From Bacteroidota bacterium (lineage in GTDB: Bacteria; Bacteroidota; Bacteroidia; Bacteroidales; GCA-2748055), in NCBI GenBank assembly GCA_024244665.1, contig JAAEOI010000155.1, positions 1 through 28,622 on the forward strand: a DNA stretch of 28,622 bases, in the 5' to 3' direction. A model generated the notes under the pieces. It had not been told where the DNA came from. It did not search any database and saw nothing but the letters and a program-made list of their open reading frames with translations. The translations under genes were made by a program, and so were the position numbers. Positions 7,551 to 14,842 of this stretch are shown here, piece after piece. Positions within the stretch are counted from its first letter, which is position 1. Every line of letters starts with the position of its first letter.

Positions 7551-9266
7551 TTACCATGTAAAGATGGTATGGTACAAATTTACATTTCCCTGCGAATCGG
7601 AGACATAGAGTTCGAGCTCATGTTCCTGGTTTCTGGAAAGTTTCTCTTTGTCAAAGGTGTAGGTCAACAGGTCATTTTTCGGATCATATTCAAACAGTGC
7701 CCACCGGTTATTGATATAGCCTTCGTATTTTTCAATGTCCGACAGGTCATCCCTGATGATATAACGGAGCGATTTCCGGTCCGACTGGTTTGAAGCGCGC
7801 GATCCGTTCAGGGGAATAATCTCAGGGGGGAGGGTGTCCAGTGAAACAGAATACACACCGAAACAATCCAGGGAGGCCGTCAAACGTCCCTTGATGTACT
7901 TCCCGCCTGCCGAGACAAACTTCTCTTCTTCGGGGTCATAGCTCACAAAAATCAGTTTGTTCCGAAGCTCCGGTTCAACCTCAGGTGCCGGAACTGAAAG
8001 TGTAAAGGATTTATGAAGTGGAGTTTTGATACTGTGGATATGGTAAGCAGGTGAAAGGAATCCGTTGGTTGGCGGAGTTTTCAAGTAGGTAAACTCAATA
8101 TCCTCATAAAGGGATTTTGCGGCGATCTCAACCCTCATTCCTTCTTCTTCGTAGATAGAGGCTTCATTGAATTTAATCACCCTTGAATCCTCTTTCCCTG
8201 GAATAGAAGGCTCTTTTATACCTGCTTTACCAGTAAGGCTGAAAGAGAGCTCTGAGCTGTTCCCGGCCACATCAGCCGCAACAACCTTTATGGAGCGGCT
8301 TCCTGCCTCGTTAATCTCAAGGATCCCCTCGTTTTCCAGCTTCCTGTAGATACGTAGCTGATCATTGGGCAAGCGGTAGAGGCGATGTGGTTTCCTTCCC
8401 GAGCTCATGATCTCTCCATAGTCAATGTGGGCGTTGATATACCTGGTTTCAGAAAATGAAAACTCATCCATTTCATGTTGGTAGAAAAGCTGCTCATCTC
8501 GGTAACCTTCAAGGGAGAAGATACCGCATCGGTTTCCTGCACCGTTCAGGTAGTCGTATACTTCAACCCCGATGCCAATCCTGCCGCTGACCTTGATTGA
8601 GGTCCCCCAGGGAACCGTGTAGACACCCTGGTCATATACCAGCTCAAAGGAGTGTTTTTCCGCTTTACCGTTCACAAATGAGCCATGCCCCAGCGGATAG
8701 ATATAGAGCTTGTGAAACCTGGGGGCGATTCGGTCCTCAATTTCGAAACCGTACTGCAGGACGTTGAGGGGGTGCTGGTTTGCAGAATTCCGGATTTCGA
8801 AGTGCAGGTGGGGTCCCATTGAGCCACCTGAATTACCTGAATAGGCAATGAAGTCACCCTTTTCCAGGGGGAACTCTTCTGGTTTAAGATAGATGTCAAC
8901 CCGGTGTGATTGCCGGCGATACTGTATCCCCTTCACATATTTTTCAATATCTTCACGGTACCTGTCCAGGTGACCATATACCGAAGTATGGCCATCGGGA
9001 TGAGCCAGGTAGACCGATCTTCCATACCCGTTGGCCTGAACCTTGATCCTGGAAATGTATCCCGATTCTATGGTGCTGACATGGTGCCCGGTGGTCCCCT
9101 GGGTTTTTATGTCGATTCCTGAATGGAAGTGGTCAGATCGGATCTCCCCGAAGTTCCCGGAGAGGTATATGGGTATTGTCAGCGGCGGGTAATACCGGGA
9201 TAAGGGTTGTCCAAAAGATTGTAATACTGCTACTTGAAATAAGAGAATGAGAATAATTTTATGCAT
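7551..9266 (-). CDS. Secreted M23-family metallopeptidase (LytM/peptidoglycan endopeptidase type) with a long C-terminal region
   Basis: The 571-residue protein begins with a signal peptide (hydrophobic residues 4-16, probable cut after FGQ at 20). The zinc peptidase core is N-terminal, with HxxxD at His48-Asp52 (HFHSGID), YGHL at 97-100 and HLH at 153-155 (GPHLHFEIR). All three zinc ligands, and the His99 expected in the active site, are present, so it should be active rather than a degenerate activator. Residues 170-571 are beta-rich and hold no domain I can name; the segment at about 255-335 (ending VVAADVAGNSSELSFSL) looks like an immunoglobulin-like module. It is first in a minus-strand operon with anmK and the dehydrogenase and has a good upstream promoter. 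It likely cuts peptide cross-links of peptidoglycan in the periplasm. Confidence 0.93.
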   Translation of the reverse strand: MHKIILILLFQVAVLQSFGQPLSRYYPPLTIPIYLSGNFGEIRSDHFHSGIDIKTQGTTGHHVSTIESGYISRIKVQANGYGRSVYLAHPDGHTSVYGHLDRYREDIEKYVKGIQYRRQSHRVDIYLKPEEFPLEKGDFIAYSGNSGGSMGPHLHFEIRNSANQHPLNVLQYGFEIEDRIAPRFHKLYIYPLGHGSFVNGKAEKHSFELVYDQGVYTVPWGTSIKVSGRIGIGVEVYDYLNGAGNRCGIFSLEGYRDEQLFYQHEMDEFSFSETRYINAHIDYGEIMSSGRKPHRLYRLPNDQLRIYRKLENEGILEINEAGSRSIKVVAADVAGNSSELSFSLTGKAGIKEPSIPGKEDSRVIKFNEASIYEEEGMRVEIAAKSLYEDIEFTYLKTPPTNGFLSPAYHIHSIKTPLHKSFTLSVPAPEVEPELRNKLIFVSYDPEEEKFVSAGGKYIKGRLTASLDCFGVYSVSLDTLPPEIIPLNGSRASNQSDRKSLRYIIRDDLSDIEKYEGYINNRWALFEYDPKNDLLTYTFDKEKLSRNQEHELELYVSDSQGNVNLYHTIFTW

Positions 9267-9292
9267 ATTCAGCCTTCGTTTTTATGGAAATC

Positions 9293-9323
9293 CAAAGCTA
9301 TGGTTTTATGTCATAATTGAAAA
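9293..9323 (-). promoter_or_regulatory. Bacteroidota-type promoter of the M23 peptidase-anmK operon
   Basis: On the minus strand TAGCTTTG (9293-9300) is an exact TAnnTTTG element. TTTT (9320-9323) matches three of four bases of the minus-33 TTTG at 19-base spacing. The leader to the ATG at 9266 would be about 20 bases. Confidence 0.65.
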
Positions 9324-9354
9324 CAGCTCCCCTTCCATATTGTTAAAATAATTT

Positions 9355-9362
9355 TATATTTG
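9355..9362 (+). promoter_or_regulatory. Candidate minus-7 element of the coiled-coil gene-zapA operon
   Basis: TATATTTG is an exact TAnnTTTG match 21 bases before the ATG at 9384. The minus-33 region is not recognisable. It lies back to back with the promoter of the divergent M23 peptidase operon in a 117-base gap. Confidence 0.5.
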
Positions 9363-9383
9363 TAATTATTATATCTCTGCTAA

Positions 9384-9680
9384 ATGAGTGTTGAACAGGC
9401 TGAAATACTGGAAGGGATCAAGGAAAAAATTTCCTCGGTGAAGGTGTTGCTGCAGGAGCAGAAGGACCATAGCCAGGAGTTAAGTGTTCAGAATGAAGCA
9501 CTTCAGCAAGATGTTCAACAAAAGCAGTCGAGAATAGATGAATTAGAGGAAAAGAACCAGAAATTAGCGTTGGTTAAGGGTATCATGGCCGAGAGTGAAA
9601 ACAGCGATGATGCCAGGATGAGAATAAATAAAATTGTGCGGGAGATTGACAAGTGTATTGCTCTTTTAAACAGATCATAA
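9384..9680 (+). CDS. Small coiled-coil protein upstream of zapA (ZapB-like candidate)
   Basis: The 98-residue protein is almost wholly helical. Residues 1-70 show a heptad pattern with few helix breakers (runs such as QEQKDHSQELSVQNEALQQD), and a second short helix follows at about 75-96 ending CIALLNRS. It has no signal peptide or membrane segment, so it should be cytoplasmic. The zapA start lies 7 bases after its stop, so the two are almost certainly co-transcribed. By size and shape it resembles ZapB, a small coiled coil that binds ZapA in the division ring of gammaproteobacteria. Helical low-complexity sequences converge easily, so homology to ZapB is not shown. The partnership is inferred from the operon alone. 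Confidence 0.8.
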   Translation: MSVEQAEILEGIKEKISSVKVLLQEQKDHSQELSVQNEALQQDVQQKQSRIDELEEKNQKLALVKGIMAESENSDDARMRINKIVREIDKCIALLNRS

Positions 9681-9687
9681 GGGGATT

Positions 9688-9972
9688 ATGAATGAACAGC
9701 TTTCCATAAAGGTACAGATTGCGGAACGTTTTTATCCCCTAAAAATAAAACGGACAGACGAGGAGAAGATTAGAAAGGCGGCAAGGCTCATCAATGACAA
9801 GGTCCTTAAGTACAAACAGAGATATTCAGATAAGGACACGCAGGATTTTGTAGCCATGGCAGCACTTCAGTTTGTAATTAATTTATTGGATTGCGAACAA
9901 CAACAAAATGTTGTATCTTTGGAAAAGGAGCTGGTTGATTTGAGTAGTGAGTTGGATCAGTTATTGAAATAA
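9688..9972 (+). CDS. zapA: Cell division protein ZapA
   Basis: ZapA binds FtsZ and cross-links its protofilaments in the division ring. The 94-residue protein has the family's layout: a short N-terminal beta-hairpin domain (IKVQIAERFYPLKI), the RKAARLINDKV helix at about 29-39, then a long helix through DTQDFVAMAALQFVINLLD and a C-terminal coiled coil that mediates tetramer formation. Length is typical. It follows the coiled-coil gene by 7 bases, and the 6S-like RNA starts about 30 bases after its stop. The order zapA then 6S RNA is also seen in E. coli, where zapA precedes ssrS, although the next gene here is rny. Confidence 0.93.
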   Translation: MNEQLSIKVQIAERFYPLKIKRTDEEKIRKAARLINDKVLKYKQRYSDKDTQDFVAMAALQFVINLLDCEQQQNVVSLEKELVDLSSELDQLLK

Positions 9973-10002
9973 GAGTAATAGCGTTCTTTACATATAATGA
10001 TA

Positions 10003-10205
10003 TTGCCCGCATTGTTTCTTCAATTATTTTTGAAACTCAACATTTATTAAATTGGAACAAAGCTCGGGTTATAAAGAGCAGGCCAAAATTTCGGTTCGCC
10101 GGAATACTGATACGTCGGTCATTGGAAACTTGATATAACTTGGCGGTTCCACCCATGTAAGATTGGGGTTTTAATAAAATTTTGAGGAAATATGCGGGTT
10201 TTTTT
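10003..10205 (+). ncRNA. ssrS: 6S-like RNA
   Basis: This gap between zapA and rny folds into one long rod. The closing stem is CCCGCAT (10006-10012) with ATGCGGG (10192-10198), directly followed by seven T residues, so the 3' end is also a terminator. Further in, CTCAA (10036-10040) pairs with TTGAG (10182-10186), and ATTAAA (10046-10051) with TTTAAT (10170-10175). TGGAAC (10053-10058) pairs with GTTCCA (10146-10151). Opposite a nearly empty 5' strand, the 3' strand 10151-10170 forms its own small hairpin (ACCCA/TGGGGT). A small hairpin on the 3' side of the central bubble is a hallmark of 6S RNA. The apical arm has GTTATA/TATAAC and a TTCG-capped hairpin (10089-10104). 6S RNA mimics an open promoter and binds housekeeping RNA polymerase. 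The 5' end is estimated. Confidence 0.8.
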
Positions 10206-10226
10206 ATTGTCTAAAATGAAATACCT

Positions 10227-11801
10227 ATGGAACTGTTAATGCAATCAATGGTGCTACAAACAACCATGGTTCCTTACTTTCTGATCGGAGGAGTTTCGTT
10301 GCTGGTGGGTACGGGTATTGCATTTCTTCTGGTGAATGCCGTCGTGAAGAAAAAGAGCAATAACCTTGTGAAAGAGGCAGAAGGAGAAGCCGAAATGATC
10401 AAGCAGCAGAAGATTCTCCAGGCGAAGGAGAAGTTTCTTCAACTGAAGGAGGAGCATGAGAAAATCATCAATGAGAAAAATAGTAAGTTAAATCAGCGTG
10501 AGAATGAAGTAAAGCAGAAGGAGTTTTCCATTTCACAGAAGCAGGAGGATCTGCAGCGAAAAAGGAATGAAGTTGATTCTGTTCGGGAGAACTTAAATGT
10601 GCAAATCTCTGTTGTAGAGAAGAAGAAAGAGGAACTGGAGAAGTCTCACCGGATGCAGGTTGAGCAGCTTGAAGCAATCTCCGGACTTTCAGCCGATGAA
10701 GCGAAAGAACAGCTGGTTGAATCCCTGAAAGAGGAGGCTAAAACCGATGCCATGTCCCTGATCAATGAGATTGTGGATGAGGCTAAGATGACTGCCGGCA
10801 AGGAGGCCAAAAACATTGTCATTAAATCCATTCAGCGAGTGGCCAGTGAAACTGCCATAGAAAACGCTGTGACTGTTTTTCATATTGAGTCGGATGAACT
10901 GAAAGGCCGGATCATCGGCCGTGAAGGCCGTAATATCCGGGCATTGGAGGCTGCTACCGGAGTGGAGGTGATTGTGGATGACACTCCTGAGGCCATTATC
11001 CTCTCAGCATTTGATCCTGTTCGTCGTGAGATTGCAAGGCTGTCTCTGCACCAGCTGGTGACCGATGGCCGGATACACCCTGCACGCATCGAAGAGGTGG
11101 TGGCAAAAACCAGGAAACAGATCGAGGAGGAGATTATCGAGGTGGGTAAACGTACCGCCATTGACCTTGGTATTCATGGGCTGCACCCCGAATTGACCAG
11201 GATGATTGGAAGAATGAAATACCGCTCCTCATACGGACAGAACCTTTTACAGCACTCAAGGGAGGTTGCTAACCTTTGTGCCATCATGGCCACCGAGCTT
11301 GGGATAAATGCCAAGTTAGCCAGGCGCGCAGGTTTACTGCACGATATTGGTAAGGTGCCCGATGATGAGCCGGAGATACCACATGCTGTATTCGGCATGA
11401 AACTGGCTGAGAAATTTAAGGAGAAGGCTGAGGTATGCAACGCCATTGGTTCCCACCACGACGAAGTTGAAATGACCACGCTGCTGGCACCCATCGTTCA
11501 GGTATGTGATGCCATTTCAGGTGCGAGGCCGGGAGCAAGGCGGGAAGTAGTGGAGTCCTATATCAAGCGCCTGAAGGAGCTGGAGGCTATGGCACTGTCA
11601 TATCCCGGAGTTTTGAAAACTTATGCAATCCAGGCAGGTCGTGAACTGAGGGTTATTGTGGGAAGCGAAAAGGTATCTGACAAGGATGCAGAGAGCCTGT
11701 CCTACGATATTGCCAGGAAGATTCAGGATGAGATGACCTATCCCGGCCAGGTAAAGATTACTGTGATCAGAGAGACCAGGGCCATCAGCTACGCGAAATA
11801 G
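10227..11801 (+). CDS. rny: Ribonuclease Y
   Basis: RNase Y is a membrane-anchored endoribonuclease that starts mRNA decay. The 524-residue protein has the full family order: an N-terminal membrane helix (about residues 15-36), a long charged coiled coil (about 38-165), a KH RNA-binding domain with [15 protein letters not shown] at about 227-241, and an HD domain with [12 protein letters not shown] and the metal-binding His372-Asp373 in LLHDIGK. Length matches the family. The ATG at 10227 is used because it precedes the anchor; a later ATG (MVPYF, residue 14) would also leave the anchor intact. The 6S-like RNA terminator ends 21 bases before the start, leaving little room for a separate promoter, so rny may depend on read-through past it or on a promoter inside the RNA gene. 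Confidence 0.97.
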   Translation: MELLMQSMVLQTTMVPYFLIGGVSLLVGTGIAFLLVNAVVKKKSNNLVKEAEGEAEMIKQQKILQAKEKFLQLKEEHEKIINEKNSKLNQRENEVKQKEFSISQKQEDLQRKRNEVDSVRENLNVQISVVEKKKEELEKSHRMQVEQLEAISGLSADEAKEQLVESLKEEAKTDAMSLINEIVDEAKMTAGKEAKNIVIKSIQRVASETAIENAVTVFHIESDELKGRIIGREGRNIRALEAATGVEVIVDDTPEAIILSAFDPVRREIARLSLHQLVTDGRIHPARIEEVVAKTRKQIEEEIIEVGKRTAIDLGIHGLHPELTRMIGRMKYRSSYGQNLLQHSREVANLCAIMATELGINAKLARRAGLLHDIGKVPDDEPEIPHAVFGMKLAEKFKEKAEVCNAIGSHHDEVEMTTLLAPIVQVCDAISGARPGARREVVESYIKRLKELEAMALSYPGVLKTYAIQAGRELRVIVGSEKVSDKDAESLSYDIARKIQDEMTYPGQVKITVIRETRAISYAK

Positions 11802-11813
11802 TTACAAATATTG

Positions 11814-11830
11814 ACATGTCTTTTACATGT
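11814..11830 (+). terminator. Small inverted repeat after rny
   Basis: ACATGT, a 5-base loop CTTTT and a second ACATGT form a perfect 6-bp hairpin 13 bases after the rny stop. No clear T run follows (GTTTGGTATTT). It could be a weak terminator or, since each ACATGT is itself a palindrome, a binding site upstream of the epimerase gene. Confidence 0.3.
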
Positions 11831-11876
11831 GTTTGGTATTTAACTAACTTCAATCTGAATTAATAATACAAGACTC

Positions 11877-12926
11877 ATGAAGAGGGTTTTAATAACAGGA
11901 ACTGCCGGTTTCATAGGGTTTCACCTTGCCCGCCGGCTGCTCGAGAGTGGTTACCATGTGACCGGGCTCGACATCATCAATGACTACTATGATGTGGAGT
12001 TGAAGTATTCCCGGCTGGAACTATCCGGAATTTCCAGGGAAGAAATCACCTATAACAAAATTGTAAGTAGTTCGAAGTATCCCAATTACCACTTTATCCA
12101 GCTTCAACTGGAGGACAGGGATTCAATTTCTGAACTTTTTAAAGCTTCCGAATTTGATGTGGTGGTTAACTTAGCTGCCCAGGCCGGGGTCAGGTACAGC
12201 CTTACCCATCCCCAGGTTTACCTGGACAGCAATATTACTGGTTTCCTGAATATCCTTGAGGCATGTCGTCAATACCCGGTTGAGAACCTGATTTATGCCA
12301 GCAGTTCAAGTGTATACGGGCTGAATAAGGGGATGCCGTTCCAGGTGAGCTCCAACGTGGACCATCCTGTGAGCCTCTATGCAGCAAGTAAAAAGAGCAA
12401 TGAGTTAATGGCCCATACCTACAGCCACCTCTTTGGTATTCCCACCATCGGCCTGCGCTTCTTTACCGTCTACGGCCCATGGGGAAGGCCCGATATGGCT
12501 CTGTTTATCTTTACAAAGGCAATCAGGGAAGGGAAATCCATCCAGGTGTTCAACCACGGAAAGATGGAGCGCGATTTCACATACATCGATGATATTGTAG
12601 GAGGTATTGAAAGAATGGTGCCAAAGCCACCCCGTGCCGGTGAGGATTGGGATCCCCTTCATCCCGATCCCTCTTCATCATCAGCACCATACCGGATCTA
12701 CAATATCGGGAACAACAATCCAGTAAAGCTTACCCATTTCATTGAGACCATCGAAAAGTCGCTTGGGAAAAAGGCAGAGAAAGAGATGATGCCCATTCAA
12801 CCAGGTGATGTGGAGAAGACCTGGGCAGATGTTTCAGCGCTGGCCAGGGACTACGATTATAACCCCGGCACTTCGGTAGAGTATGGGATCGGGAAGTTCA
12901 TAGAATGGTACAACTCCTACTACTGA
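11877..12926 (+). CDS. NAD-dependent epimerase, UDP-glucuronate 4-epimerase type
   Basis: This 349-residue short-chain dehydrogenase/reductase-fold sugar-nucleotide epimerase probably converts UDP-glucuronate to UDP-galacturonate for capsule, exopolysaccharide or LPS. Residues 8-14 (GTAGFIG) form the Rossmann loop. The catalytic residues are Ser143/144 in ASSSSVYG and Tyr168-x3-Lys172 in YAASKKSNELMAH. AAQAGVRYS (100-108) and RFFTVYGPWGRPDMALF are typical of the UDP-GlcA 4-epimerase (CapI/LspL) branch. RDFTYIDDIV follows as in close relatives. It has no surrounding polysaccharide cluster. Its last tyrosine codon and stop (TACTGA) are the first six bases of the heptamer array that follows, so the C-terminus may have been set by that repeat. 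Confidence 0.9.
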   Translation: MKRVLITGTAGFIGFHLARRLLESGYHVTGLDIINDYYDVELKYSRLELSGISREEITYNKIVSSSKYPNYHFIQLQLEDRDSISELFKASEFDVVVNLAAQAGVRYSLTHPQVYLDSNITGFLNILEACRQYPVENLIYASSSSVYGLNKGMPFQVSSNVDHPVSLYAASKKSNELMAHTYSHLFGIPTIGLRFFTVYGPWGRPDMALFIFTKAIREGKSIQVFNHGKMERDFTYIDDIVGGIERMVPKPPRAGEDWDPLHPDPSSSSAPYRIYNIGNNNPVKLTHFIETIEKSLGKKAEKEMMPIQPGDVEKTWADVSALARDYDYNPGTSVEYGIGKFIEWYNSYY

Positions 12927-13011
12927 GAACTGAGCACTGAGCACTGTGTACTGAGTACTGCCTACTGTGTACTGCCTACTGAGTACTGAGTACTGAGTAC
13001 TGAGTACTGAG
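12921..13011. repeat. Heptanucleotide tandem array, 13 units of xACTGxx (consensus TACTGAG)
   Basis: Thirteen 7-base units lie end to end without spacers. Seven are TACTGAG (units 1, 5 and 9-13). The others are AACTGAG, CACTGAG, CACTGTG, TACTGTG and two of TACTGCC. The ACTG core is invariant, while variation is limited to the first base and the last two. The last five units are identical, which suggests recent expansion at the right end, while units 2-8 have drifted. The array starts inside the epimerase stop region and ends 3 bases before the end of the convergent SirB1-like gene, so it fills the whole gap. Adjacent TACTGAG units create AGTACT palindromes. Confidence 0.97.
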
Positions 13012-13014
13012 GTG

Positions 13015-13878
13015 TTAATTCTGTTTATCTTTCATCAGATTTTTGATAAGTTCCGCATTCTCGGTCTGACCCGACCGGTCATATGCATACCGGAGGTTGA
13101 TCAGCAGACGCTCGATGATATCGATGTTTGAACAGGGAGTGTAGTAATACTCGCTCTCTTCAATATTCATCTGTTTCAGAAACGATTTCAGCTCTTTTAA
13201 CCCAAGCACAGCACCCTTATCCGATGGATTGATATAGAACAAGATCCCATTTGGATCATCATGGAAGTCAGGATCATAATAGCAGAGCACAAAATTTCTT
13301 GGCAGGTTGACCCCGTATACGGGCAGGTTTAACCTTCGTGCCAGTTCCGTGTAAATCAGCCCAAGCAATACCGGGCTTCCCTTTCGGGTGTCAAGAACGT
13401 GGTTGATGAGGTAGAGATAGGGGGTATGCGCCTTTTTCAGGCTCCTGTCAAATTTATGGATCTCATAGAAAAAATAGTTGATTACCCTTACCTTTTCAAG
13501 AGCAGTCAGCTGATTGTTCAGCTCCAGCCATATGTCCTTTTTCATCTTCTCGATCAGGGCATCCAATGATCCGAATTCCAGATCCGGGTATTGGAGCATC
13601 GCAGCCAGGTATGCTCCCTGGAGTAGATCTTCACCACCTGAGGTCCTCCAGGTGTGCAGATCAGTTGCCAGCTTGTTGAACTGTATTGTTTTGATTACAT
13701 GTTCAATACGGTCCTGGAGGTCGGGTTTCAGGGTGAGCTCCCACCTTCTTTCAAGCGGTGTAACCGCGCCTGCACCCAGCTCAATCAGGCGATTGGAGAC
13801 TGTATTGAACACCTGCTTGTCAGGGTCCTCCAACAGGCTTATTAATGCTTCCAGTTCCCGCAGTTGAAGTTCAGTCAT
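13015..13878 (-). CDS. SirB1/transglutaminase-like family protein
   Basis: The 287-residue protein matches the SirB1 N-terminal/transglutaminase-like superfamily (Transglut_core2 type). Residues 1-70 are helical with a HEAT-like look (LISLLEDPDKQVFNTVSNRLIE). The core at about 85-225 includes VRVINYFFYE, the diagnostic RKGSPVLLGLIYTELARRLNLPVYGVNLP, and NFVLCYYD. At the place where many relatives have His (as in PGHF) this protein has Asn (LPRNF), so catalytic activity is doubtful. The C-terminal segment (about 250-285) looks like a helical-repeat hairpin. No signal peptide is seen. The start overlaps the end of the nucleoside phosphorylase by 8 bases, so the two are co-translated. The function of this family is not established. 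Confidence 0.82.
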   Translation of the reverse strand: MTELQLRELEALISLLEDPDKQVFNTVSNRLIELGAGAVTPLERRWELTLKPDLQDRIEHVIKTIQFNKLATDLHTWRTSGGEDLLQGAYLAAMLQYPDLEFGSLDALIEKMKKDIWLELNNQLTALEKVRVINYFFYEIHKFDRSLKKAHTPYLYLINHVLDTRKGSPVLLGLIYTELARRLNLPVYGVNLPRNFVLCYYDPDFHDDPNGILFYINPSDKGAVLGLKELKSFLKQMNIEESEYYYTPCSNIDIIERLLINLRYAYDRSGQTENAELIKNLMKDKQN

Positions 13879-14752
13879 TTTCTACCAGTTTATCAAGAGT
13901 CATGCGGATCAGCCCATCAACATGAGGTTTGTAATCCTCCAGGAACGATTTTGTGATCCGGTTGGCAATGGCAATGCACATTGTCAGCGCTTGATGGCCC
14001 ATCATAGCAGCGAGGGCGTAGAGGGCCGAGCACTCCATTTCAAAATTGTTAATGCGTAGTCCCTCGTATTTGAATGTATCAATTTTGTCAATCAGCCTCT
14101 CATCGAAGGGCCTGAGGCGGATCCCCCTTACCTGCGGGGCATAGAACCCCGGGGTCGAAATCGTAATTCCGGAGTGGCCCGCCTCATTCTCAAAATGCGC
14201 AGCGAGCCGTGGGGAGCACTTAATGAAATAGGGGTGGGGGAGTGCTTCTTTCCAGGAGGTATGCTTCATAAATTCATCACTAATACCGGGAATGGTAACC
14301 GGGGTTTCATCTTTGTAGTAGTGATACAGTCCGTCAAATCCACAAGATATCCTTGAGAGAATGATAGCACCGGCGTTTATCTCCGGATGTAATGCACCGC
14401 TTGTCCCCAGCCTGATAAGGCGCAGGACCGATTTTGCAGGTTTGATCTCCCGCCGCACAAGGTCCACATTCACAAGGGCATCAAGTTCATTTAAAACGAT
14501 ATCGATGTTATCGGTGCCGATCCCGGTGGACAGGACTGTGATTCGTTTTCCTTTATAGAGGCCGGTATGTGTTACAAATTCGCGATTCTCTTTTTGAACC
14601 TCTATGATCTTGAAATTATCGGATACCTGCCTTACCCTACCGGGATCACCCACCAGTATTACCGTACGGGCGATGTCACCGGGCAGAAGGTGCAGGTGAT
14701 ATATGCTCCCGTCCGGGTTCAGGATCAGGTCAGTATGTGAATTTGGCCCCAT
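13871..14752 (-). CDS. Nucleoside phosphorylase, uridine phosphorylase-like
   Basis: This enzyme of the PNP/UDP family cleaves nucleosides with phosphate to free base and ribose-1-phosphate, for pyrimidine (or purine) salvage. The 293-residue protein carries VGDPGRV (34-40, phosphate loop), STGIGTDNIDI (75-85), LGTSGAL (115-121) and NNFEMECSAL (235-244), where Glu238-Met239-Glu240 bind the ribose. FYAPQ near 203 sits at the place of the uracil-contacting loop of uridine phosphorylase. Udp is the best guess for specificity, but sequence alone does not separate uridine from other nucleosides. The gene overlaps the SirB1-like gene by 8 bases downstream and is divergent from the prohibitin gene across a 90-base gap. 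Confidence 0.87.
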   Translation of the reverse strand: MGPNSHTDLILNPDGSIYHLHLLPGDIARTVILVGDPGRVRQVSDNFKIIEVQKENREFVTHTGLYKGKRITVLSTGIGTDNIDIVLNELDALVNVDLVRREIKPAKSVLRLIRLGTSGALHPEINAGAIILSRISCGFDGLYHYYKDETPVTIPGISDEFMKHTSWKEALPHPYFIKCSPRLAAHFENEAGHSGITISTPGFYAPQVRGIRLRPFDERLIDKIDTFKYEGLRINNFEMECSALYALAAMMGHQALTMCIAIANRITKSFLEDYKPHVDGLIRMTLDKLVEND

Positions 14753-14842
14753 CTTTTTATTCAGTAGATCATTTATGATAAAAATAGTGTAATTTTATGC
14801 CTGCTTTGAAATTATTTACACACAATACTTAAAGTCATTATT

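Noticed and set aside
12921..13011. CRISPR array
   Set aside because: The repeats are 7 bases long and directly adjacent with no spacers, and no cas gene is present.
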